Assembly (NCBI GenBank): GCA_964418575.1
Contig: CAYQMI010000003.1
Location: 5,654-69,653, forward strand
Origin: Glaciecola sp964418575
Lineage (GTDB): Bacteria; Pseudomonadota; Gammaproteobacteria; Enterobacterales; Alteromonadaceae
Length of the DNA stretch: 64,000 bases
Direction: 5' to 3'
The notes under the pieces are model-generated. The model ran no database searches. It had not been told where the DNA came from and was given only the letters and a program-made list of their open reading frames with translations. Positions 58,191 to 64,000 of this stretch are shown piece after piece (position 1 is the stretch's first letter; the number at the start of each line of letters is the position of its first letter). A program made the position numbers and the translations under genes.

Positions 58191-59708
58191 CTACTGCCTG
58201 AAACCTTCAACCAATGCTGGAATACCCGGCAATAAGCCTACCATTGCCATCACACCTGTTAGTACAACAAACATCACACCAGGAATAATCCAACGACTCA
58301 TTTTAGTCAGTTCTGCACTTCTCTCTTTGCAGCCAATTAGCCCAAGATTGTCGAGTAACATAGTCAAGGACCAACCAAATGCAGGATTGACCAAGGCAGA
58401 GGCAAATACAACAATGGCTGCTGATTGGGTGGTTTTACCTTCTCGCGTCATTTCCATACCAGCTTCGAGTAGCGGGATAAACACACCGACTACTAATGCC
58501 ACGCACAACACTGGCTGCCAAATTGCTAAGTCCATGGGGTAGCCCCACAAGCCGGCAATGATGCAAAATAGTGCGGTTAATATTGCGCCTGCAGGAATAG
58601 GGCGTTTTGCGATTGATGCCGGTACTAGGTATGTTCCCCATGAAGAGGTGAAGTTTGCGCCGCCCATCAATGAGCCAAAGGTTTGTCTAGCAGAGGCACT
58701 TATCATGGTATCGTCGATGTTCATTTGGACTTTTTCAGAGCGCTCAGGATAGCTAATTTTCTGAAATACCTGATGCCCTAAAAAGTCGGGAGACCACATC
58801 GCAACGGCAAGCACCGCGAAGGGCAATACAACAATAAAGCTTTCAACGGTGGGTAAACCCAGCATCCAACCGGTATTTTCGCCCCACCAATACATAGGGT
58901 TCATATTTGGAAAGCCTGGGCCAGTTTTAAACTCAAAGGGTGCGCCCAGCAAAAAGGCAGTTCCGCCGCCAATTAAACAGCTTAAAGGCACAGCCAGCCA
59001 GCGCTTACGCCAGTGCTCAAGCAAGGCGTAAAGTAATATTGTGGCAAGGATCACGATAAACGCGATATGCGTCATTTGAATACTCTCAGCCCATGCAAAG
59101 AGCTTATTAACCTGTGAGATAGTGCCAATAAATCCAAGGTAGAGCAGCAATCCGCCGCACACGCCTTTGCTGGTCAGTCGTGCCAGCAAACTGCCTCCTT
59201 TACTGATGGCAAGCAATAGGCCAAATGCGCCAATTAATAGGCCAAATGCCATAGGGTGACCACCTGCAGCAACCACAATGGGAATAAGCGGAATAAGCGG
59301 GCCGTGGGTGCCGGCTAGGTTTGCTGTTGGCAAAATAAAGCCAGAAAATATAAGAATAAAGATTGAGACAAGAATAAGCTCATAGCGCACGTTTTCTAGA
59401 ACGAAGCCGTCACTTAAACCTAAGGGACCTGCAAAGGTAGCCGCAATTGCGCCAACCATCACTACTTTGCCAATGGTACCTGCCATTGCAGGAATTGTGT
59501 CTTCTATTTCAAATCGATAGTCACGGAAGGGCAAATTTGGCCGCCATCGTTTTGGCTGCATAATTTGTAATTCGTGATTTAAATAATCTTCCCGGCTGTC
59601 AAACTCTGAACTTGGTTTATGCAAACCCTGATAGCTATCAGGGTCGACTGTATTGTCTTTATGTGCATCACCTTGGAGTTCAGACGCCGTGTTTTGCGTA
59701 CTGTTCAT
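58191..59708 (-). CDS. Multi-pass transporter, DUF3360-like (NCS2/SulP-type architecture)
   Basis: About 505 residues from ATG 59708 (ribosome binding site ggagc). A hydrophilic N-terminal region of about 70 residues (RPNLPFRDYRFEIEDTIPAM) is followed by about 12 membrane helices. It has ILPTANLAGTHGPLIPLIPI, GFIGTISQVNKLF and a conserved cytoplasmic VFQKISYPERSEKVQMNIDD, which I associate with the DUF3360 family seen in Vibrio-type genomes; this is recalled, not searched. Helix 3 and helix 10-like half-helix text suggests the NCS2/SulP fold. It lies between moaD and moeA. Molybdate, purine or sulfate could be substrates; none is proven. Confidence 0.65.
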   Translation of the reverse strand: MNSTQNTASELQGDAHKDNTVDPDSYQGLHKPSSEFDSREDYLNHELQIMQPKRWRPNLPFRDYRFEIEDTIPAMAGTIGKVVMVGAIAATFAGPLGLSDGFVLENVRYELILVSIFILIFSGFILPTANLAGTHGPLIPLIPIVVAAGGHPMAFGLLIGAFGLLLAISKGGSLLARLTSKGVCGGLLLYLGFIGTISQVNKLFAWAESIQMTHIAFIVILATILLYALLEHWRKRWLAVPLSCLIGGGTAFLLGAPFEFKTGPGFPNMNPMYWWGENTGWMLGLPTVESFIVVLPFAVLAVAMWSPDFLGHQVFQKISYPERSEKVQMNIDDTMISASARQTFGSLMGGANFTSSWGTYLVPASIAKRPIPAGAILTALFCIIAGLWGYPMDLAIWQPVLCVALVVGVFIPLLEAGMEMTREGKTTQSAAIVVFASALVNPAFGWSLTMLLDNLGLIGCKERSAELTKMSRWIIPGVMFVVLTGVMAMVGLLPGIPALVEGFRQ

Positions 59709-59912
59709 GAGTTGCTCCAACTTTTTTTGATTGCTGTTTTACAATCGATAATGCGTCTTAAGACGATGCGCCAACGTTAAGCGCAAATGAATGCTAAAAG
59801 ATTTGCAGGAAAATTGATAAGCGGCTTTAGTCTAATACAAGAAGAATTTAGGGGAAGATTTGGCCAAGTCACAACTGCAAAAACATGGCTGCAATAACTT
59901 GGCCATAGAGCA

Positions 59913-61148
59913 CTAGAGTAAGCTGGCGTCAAACATCTGAATGTTAACGGTTTCACCAGCCTCAACTCTTCCTCTCTCGCGCTCAAGCACGATGTAGCAA
60001 TTGCTATTTAAAAAGCTAGAGAATATCCCTGAACCCTGCGGTCCGGTGGATTCAACGCATAACTGACCTTGTTCATCAACAAAGCAACGGCCTCTTTGGA
60101 AATCTACTCTTCCGGGTTGCTTTCTTAACATGCCAATGCTTTTTGCAGAAAAACTTGGCGCCTGCACCGGCTTGCTTCCCGACATTAGCCTTAGCGCATC
60201 CGCAGCAATTTGATTAAAAGTAACAAAGGATGAAACCGGATTACCGGGTAAGCCAAAAAAGAAACTGTTAGGCAGGCGTCCAAAGGCCAGTGGTTTACCC
60301 GGTTTAATCGCAATTTTCCAAAAATCAATTTGGCCTAGTTCAGCTAAAATATCTTTTATGAAGTCGGCTTCACCCACTGACACGCCACCGGAGGTGATGA
60401 CGCAATCTGCCTGACTATCAGCATCGAGCATAGTTTCTCGAATTGCATCTTTGTCATCAGCAATGATGCCGAAATCAATAACTTCACAATTAAGCTTGGT
60501 AAGAAGTGCGATAATGGAAGGGCGGTTACCGTCATAAATTTTATGACTTTGATAGCTTTCACCCACTCTCATGAGTTCGTCTCCAGTAGAGAACATTGCC
60601 ACTTTAAGTTTGCGATACACACTTACCGTTTCGCAACCTAAAGTGGCAAGTAAGCCAATGTCTGCGGCGCATACTTTTTTACCTTCTGGGCAAACTAAAC
60701 TGCCTTTTTTAATACTTTCACCAGCTAAACGTACATCATTGCCAAGTTCAGGAAGCTTAGTGAATGAAATCTGTTCTGAATCAACAATAGCATTTTCTTG
60801 CATCATCACGGTGTCTGCGCCTTCAGGCAATATTGCACCGGTCATAATGCGGATACATTCCCCCTTTTGCAGCGTTTTAGAATAAGCGTTACCTGCGAGG
60901 CTTTTACCGACTAAGCGAAGTGTTGAGAGCTCCTTTAAATCCTTTAAGCAAAATGCGTAGCCATCCATCGCTGAATTGTTAAAGCCGGGCACGTTGATGT
61001 TTGAATGCACATCTTGCGCGAGCACCCTGTCTAAGCTCTGTTCGAGAGGTATGAGTTCAGTTTCACTGACGCATTTCACCAGTTGAGAAATTTTCAGTTT
61101 TGCTTCTTCTATGGCCATAAGTCCGGGACGGGCGCATGGGTCGGTCAT
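59913..61148 (-). CDS. moeA: Molybdopterin molybdenumtransferase
   Basis: 411 residues from ATG 61148 (an in-frame GTG is just upstream). Starts TDPCARPGLMAIEEAK, which aligns with the N-terminus of E. coli MoeA. Landmarks are VPGFNNSAMDGYAF, RIMTGAILPEGADTVMMQEN, AMFSTGDEL, ITSGGVSVGEADF and FFGLPGNPVSSFVTF. It inserts molybdate in adenylylated molybdopterin. The spacer 59721-59912 before the transporter shows no gene; neither gene has an obvious terminator there. Confidence 0.96.
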   Translation of the reverse strand: MTDPCARPGLMAIEEAKLKISQLVKCVSETELIPLEQSLDRVLAQDVHSNINVPGFNNSAMDGYAFCLKDLKELSTLRLVGKSLAGNAYSKTLQKGECIRIMTGAILPEGADTVMMQENAIVDSEQISFTKLPELGNDVRLAGESIKKGSLVCPEGKKVCAADIGLLATLGCETVSVYRKLKVAMFSTGDELMRVGESYQSHKIYDGNRPSIIALLTKLNCEVIDFGIIADDKDAIRETMLDADSQADCVITSGGVSVGEADFIKDILAELGQIDFWKIAIKPGKPLAFGRLPNSFFFGLPGNPVSSFVTFNQIAADALRLMSGSKPVQAPSFSAKSIGMLRKQPGRVDFQRGRCFVDEQGQLCVESTGPQGSGIFSSFLNSNCYIVLERERGRVEAGETVNIQMFDASLL

Positions 61149-61466
61149 CACACTTGCTCTTTATTCAAACATAGATAGTAAAAACAATAGTGGCTACTTC
61201 TTCGCAATGCAACTCAAGCAGAAGCGGTTTATAGAAGTATTTGATTTATAAGAGTACGTCGATGCAGTGCATTTTAACGGCTACAGTTCGTTGCATGCTA
61301 CGCTATAGTTAAATTAATACACTTCTTCCGCAAGATTAATTAAACTGCTATTGTTGAAGCTAAGCGTTTGACTTTACCCGTTAAATTCCAAAAATTTTTT
61401 GATGAGAACGTTCAATATGACTTTTTCGTGTCACAAATCTAACTCAGGTCAGTTAGGTGATTGCAT
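61149..61466. other. Divergent intergenic region moeA / TolC-like gene
   Basis: 318 bp without a supportable gene. It should hold the divergent promoters of moeA and the TolC-like operon. I see AT-rich stretches but no convincing -10/-35 pair, palindrome or structured leader, and nothing resembling the Moco riboswitch found before moaA. Confidence 0.5.
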
Positions 61467-62903
61467 ATGAGTGTACTAAATAAGCCCTTCACATTTGGCT
61501 CGACACTGTCGCTTTCGGTCTTGACGGGATGCTTTCTCTGCAGCTTTTTTGCTTTTTCACAAACGCCTTTGTCGTACAATCAAGCCAAACAAATCCTCCG
61601 CCAGCAGTCAGATGCAATTCAAGCCTCTCAACTAGAAATTGATAGTAAACAAAGCGCCGTGGAGTCTTTAGAAGGACTAAACTATCCCACCCTTAGCATT
61701 GAAGCAGGCGTCCTTGCCTATGGCCTAGACCGTGATTTAAACATTGATCCCTTGCGAGAAGCTGCTGGCGATTTGATACCCGGGGCCGAGCAATTCATTC
61801 GCAGCTCAGTCAACTTCGATTTTGGAGATACCAACCCGCAAGCGGCGCTGATTTCAACTTGGACGCTTTATTCGGGTAACCGAATAAGTGCAGCTCAGCG
61901 CGCCGCGAATGCAATGGTTACTGAGGCGAAAGCCCTTCGTGAAGCGACTTTGGAGGAGCAAGAAAAGCTGCTGGCAACGGTATATTTTGGCCATTTACTG
62001 GCTAAAAACCTTCTCGATATTCGTGTTGGTGTAAGAGATGATATTCAGCGGCATTTGCATCAAGCCATTCGCTTTGAAGACAATGGCGTGCTTTCGAAGG
62101 TTGAGCGTTTGCACGCTCAGGTAGCTTTTGACGAGGCAAGACGTAATTTAGAACAAGCGAAAGCTGATTATGGTATCGCAGATGCGAGCCTGAAACGTCT
62201 TCTCAGGTCTCAGGATCCTATCAAGCCTTTAACTCAGTTATTTGTTATCACTGAAGATTTGGCACCGATGTCGCAGTTTATTCAAGCGGGTTTAGAAAAC
62301 CACAGTGAACTGCAGGTAATCAGAGCAAAAGGCGAGCAAGCAAAGCAAGCCAAAGAAATAGAAGAGGGTCGCTTTAAACCAACTGTGGTTGCTTATGGTA
62401 CTTATAATTTAGCTCAGCAAAATGCAGATTTTTCTGACCCGCTTCCATTACTCGAACCCGATTGGATAGTTGGGGTCAACGTAAGTTACAAGCTTTTTGA
62501 CAGTACTAATAGGCAAAGCGCAGTAAATGCTGCAGACCTTCAGGTGCAGCGAGTCAATGCGCTTGAGCGCGAGTTTAAAATGGGTTTGAGCACTTTTATC
62601 GAGCAAAGTTATCGCTCGGTAGAGCGGGCGAGAAATCAATTTATGCTCTTAGAGTCGAATATTGAGTTAGCCCAAGAAACTCTAAAACTTCGAGAACGTT
62701 TGTTTGCCGAAGGCTTAGGTACCTCGCTTGATGTGGTCGACGCCAGACTTTCGGCGGCAAAAGCACAAACCGAGCAAGCCGCTGCGGCCTATGATTTTGT
62801 GCTTTCATTGGTGAGTTTGCTAGAGGCAAGCGGGCAACTACAGGATTTTAATGACTATTTAATGCAGGCCGACGTACGTCTGCACAATGAGGAAAAGCAA
62901 TAA
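61467..62903 (+). CDS. TolC-family outer-membrane efflux protein
   Basis: 478 residues from ATG 61467. A signal peptide ends at FAFSQ. Two outer_membrane_efflux repeats of long helices are seen: LSYNQAKQILRQQSDAIQAS ... TWTLYSGNRISAAQRAAN in the first half and NVSYKLFDSTNRQSAVNAAD ... ERLFAEGLGTSLDVVDARLS in the second. It forms the outer-membrane channel for the adaptor encoded next, whose start overlaps its stop (TAATG). The inner-membrane transporter, probably ABC type, would be downstream of the window. Confidence 0.9.
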   Translation: MSVLNKPFTFGSTLSLSVLTGCFLCSFFAFSQTPLSYNQAKQILRQQSDAIQASQLEIDSKQSAVESLEGLNYPTLSIEAGVLAYGLDRDLNIDPLREAAGDLIPGAEQFIRSSVNFDFGDTNPQAALISTWTLYSGNRISAAQRAANAMVTEAKALREATLEEQEKLLATVYFGHLLAKNLLDIRVGVRDDIQRHLHQAIRFEDNGVLSKVERLHAQVAFDEARRNLEQAKADYGIADASLKRLLRSQDPIKPLTQLFVITEDLAPMSQFIQAGLENHSELQVIRAKGEQAKQAKEIEEGRFKPTVVAYGTYNLAQQNADFSDPLPLLEPDWIVGVNVSYKLFDSTNRQSAVNAADLQVQRVNALEREFKMGLSTFIEQSYRSVERARNQFMLLESNIELAQETLKLRERLFAEGLGTSLDVVDARLSAAKAQTEQAAAAYDFVLSLVSLLEASGQLQDFNDYLMQADVRLHNEEKQ

Positions 62904-63877
62904 TGAAACATAAAGCCGCCCTGATTGTGGTGCTACTTGGTGTAGCGGTGGTCCTTGCGTATGGCTTATATACCATCACCGAGCCAGAGCCTTTGGTGTT
63001 TCAAGGACAAGTAGAAGCGCGTGAAGTAGATGTTGCCGGCAAAGTAGTGGGGCGGATAAGTCAAATTATGGTGCGAGAGGGCGATTCAGTCGCAAAAGAC
63101 GATATTTTATTTCAAATAGATAGCCCTGAACTCTCTGCCAAAATGATGCAAGCGAGTTCTGGACGAGATGCCGCACAAGCGATGAGTGATAAGGCCGATA
63201 GTGGCGCGCGCAGTGAAGAAATTCAAATGGCTATGTTTGCATGGGATGGCGCGAAATCTGCGGCTGAACTGGCACAAAAAACCTTTCAGCGCTTTGATGC
63301 TTTGTATAAAGAAGGTCTTATTTCTGAACAAAAGTATGATGAAGCCGTGACCATGGCAAGAGCGGCCGAGGATGCCGCAAAAGCAGCAAAAGCCCAATAC
63401 GATATGGCATTAAACGGAGCGCGAGAAGAAGACAAAGCGGCAGCTTTAGCCATGGTGGGAGAAGCAGAGGGCGTAGTAGCTGAAGTAACAGCATACAAAT
63501 CTGAAACGAGCCTAGCTGCGCCTATTTCTGGTGAAGTTAGCCAAGTCTTTATTGATGAAGGTGAACTAGCGCCCGCAGGATTTCCAGTTATCACACTGGT
63601 GGATTTAAGTGATTCATGGGTAGTGTTAAACGTGCGCGAAGACCATTTAATGCATTTTAAAAAGGGCACAAAGCTTGAGGCAAGTGTACCGGCTTTAGGA
63701 GATCGAAGCATTGAGCTTTCAGTCTTCTATATTGCAGTGCAAGCTGATTTTGCAACGTGGCGAGCCACGCGTTATTCATCAGGTTACGATATTAAAACTT
63801 TTGAGGTCAGATTAAGACCAAGTGAACAAATCGAAGATTTGCGTCCGGGAATGAGTGTACTGATTGCTTTGGATTAG
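62903..63877 (+). CDS. HlyD-family membrane fusion protein
   Basis: 324 residues. An N-terminal anchor (AALIVVLLGVAVVLAYGLYT) precedes a lipoyl half-motif (GQVEAREVDVAGKVVGRISQ, VREGDSVAKDDILFQIDSP), an alpha-hairpin (about 65-170, KTFQRFDALYKEGLISEQKY), the second lipoyl half (TSLAAPISGEVSQVFIDEGE) and a beta-barrel ending RLRPSEQIEDLRPGMSVLIA. This is the YbhG/EmrA-like adaptor form usual with ABC-2 exporters. It is coupled to the TolC-like gene by a one-base overlap. The 123 bp that follow have no gene in view. Confidence 0.9.
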   Translation: MKHKAALIVVLLGVAVVLAYGLYTITEPEPLVFQGQVEAREVDVAGKVVGRISQIMVREGDSVAKDDILFQIDSPELSAKMMQASSGRDAAQAMSDKADSGARSEEIQMAMFAWDGAKSAAELAQKTFQRFDALYKEGLISEQKYDEAVTMARAAEDAAKAAKAQYDMALNGAREEDKAAALAMVGEAEGVVAEVTAYKSETSLAAPISGEVSQVFIDEGELAPAGFPVITLVDLSDSWVVLNVREDHLMHFKKGTKLEASVPALGDRSIELSVFYIAVQADFATWRATRYSSGYDIKTFEVRLRPSEQIEDLRPGMSVLIALD

Positions 63878-63934
63878 TTGATATAAAATACTATTTACTT
63901 AATAAAACACAAATCGCTGTTTTTAAAGAAAAGC

Positions 63935-63960
63935 GTCATTCCTGCGAAGGTAGGAAGCTC
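63935..63960. repeat. Possible short dispersed palindromic repeat
   Basis: CGTCATTCCTGCGAAGGTAGGAA near the right edge contains an imperfect inverted repeat (TTCCTGC / GTAGGAA). The text TCATTCCTGCGAAGG..GGAA resembles a short dispersed repeat that I recall from several proteobacterial genomes. Only one copy was noticed in this window, so the call rests on resemblance. Confidence 0.4.
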
Positions 63961-64000
63961 CCAAATGTTGCAGTAATGCATAAATTTGCAGCCTTTAGGG

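Noticed and set aside
58180..58542. 120-codon plus-strand frame over the end of the transporter gene.
   Set aside because: It is antisense to membrane-helix coding sequence and would begin in the terminator hairpin.

Overview
The window reads as chromosomal DNA of a marine-type gammaproteobacterium, most likely near the Alteromonadales. This is judged from protein flavour only: a Vibrio/Alteromonas-like VpsM/VpsN/VpsO/VpsP polysaccharide export set, LapD/LapG, many c-di-GMP and two-component proteins, RND efflux and TonB/PepSY genes, and moderate G+C. No rRNA, tRNA, prophage, IS element or CRISPR array was seen. Two runs of exactly 100 N (10744-10843, 28193-28292) are scaffold gaps.

Layout. 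1-4.4 kb: an edge-truncated NarL-type histidine kinase, a small membrane protein, a WYL (BrxR/CapW-like) regulator with a TerB-like protein, and a histone-deacetylase-family enzyme. 4.6-18.9 kb: a surface polysaccharide and biofilm block, with an outer-membrane barrel, Wza-like exporter, Wzc-like tyrosine autokinase, PHP phosphatase, VpsP-like protein and O-antigen-ligase-type polymerase (interrupted by a gap), then LapD/LapG, ManC and a degenerate-GGDEF/intact-EAL protein. 19.0-22.3 kb: an unannotated 43-residue ORF translationally coupled to a NahK/VpsS-like hybrid kinase and a response regulator without a DNA-binding domain. 22.3-27.1 kb: a GbsR/MarR-type regulator with its own palindrome, followed by an RND pump. 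27.2-36.3 kb: a PhyH oxygenase, K+-channel-like protein, GH10 xylanase, arsR-arsC-acr3 with a 36-bp operator, and a Fur-box-preceded siderophore receptor with a PepSY reductase-like protein. 36.3-43.7 kb: a DUF4397-like lipoprotein and a small secreted protein divergent from a BaeSR-like two-component system, two more 2-oxoglutarate oxygenases and a patatin lipoprotein.

The highlight is 43.7-61.1 kb: an operon for aerobic carbon monoxide oxidation on the minus strand (coxM-S-L-G-D-E, an XdhC/CoxF protein, mocA, a second XdhC, then sufS-like, sufU-like and a tiny CcoI-type heavy-metal-binding protein). CoxL carries the form I active-site loop SYRCSFR, so this is a true Mo/Cu CO dehydrogenase rather than a generic xanthine/aldehyde oxidase. 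The last three genes look like a dedicated sulfur and copper delivery set for the CuSMo centre; that is an inference. Alongside lie the molybdenum cofactor genes: moaE divergent from moaABCD, which follows a recognisable Moco riboswitch, plus a DUF3360-like transporter and moeA. Together these make molybdopterin, convert it to the cytosine dinucleotide (MocA) and mature the enzyme.

61.4-63.9 kb: TolC-like and HlyD-like genes start another export operon that runs off the window.
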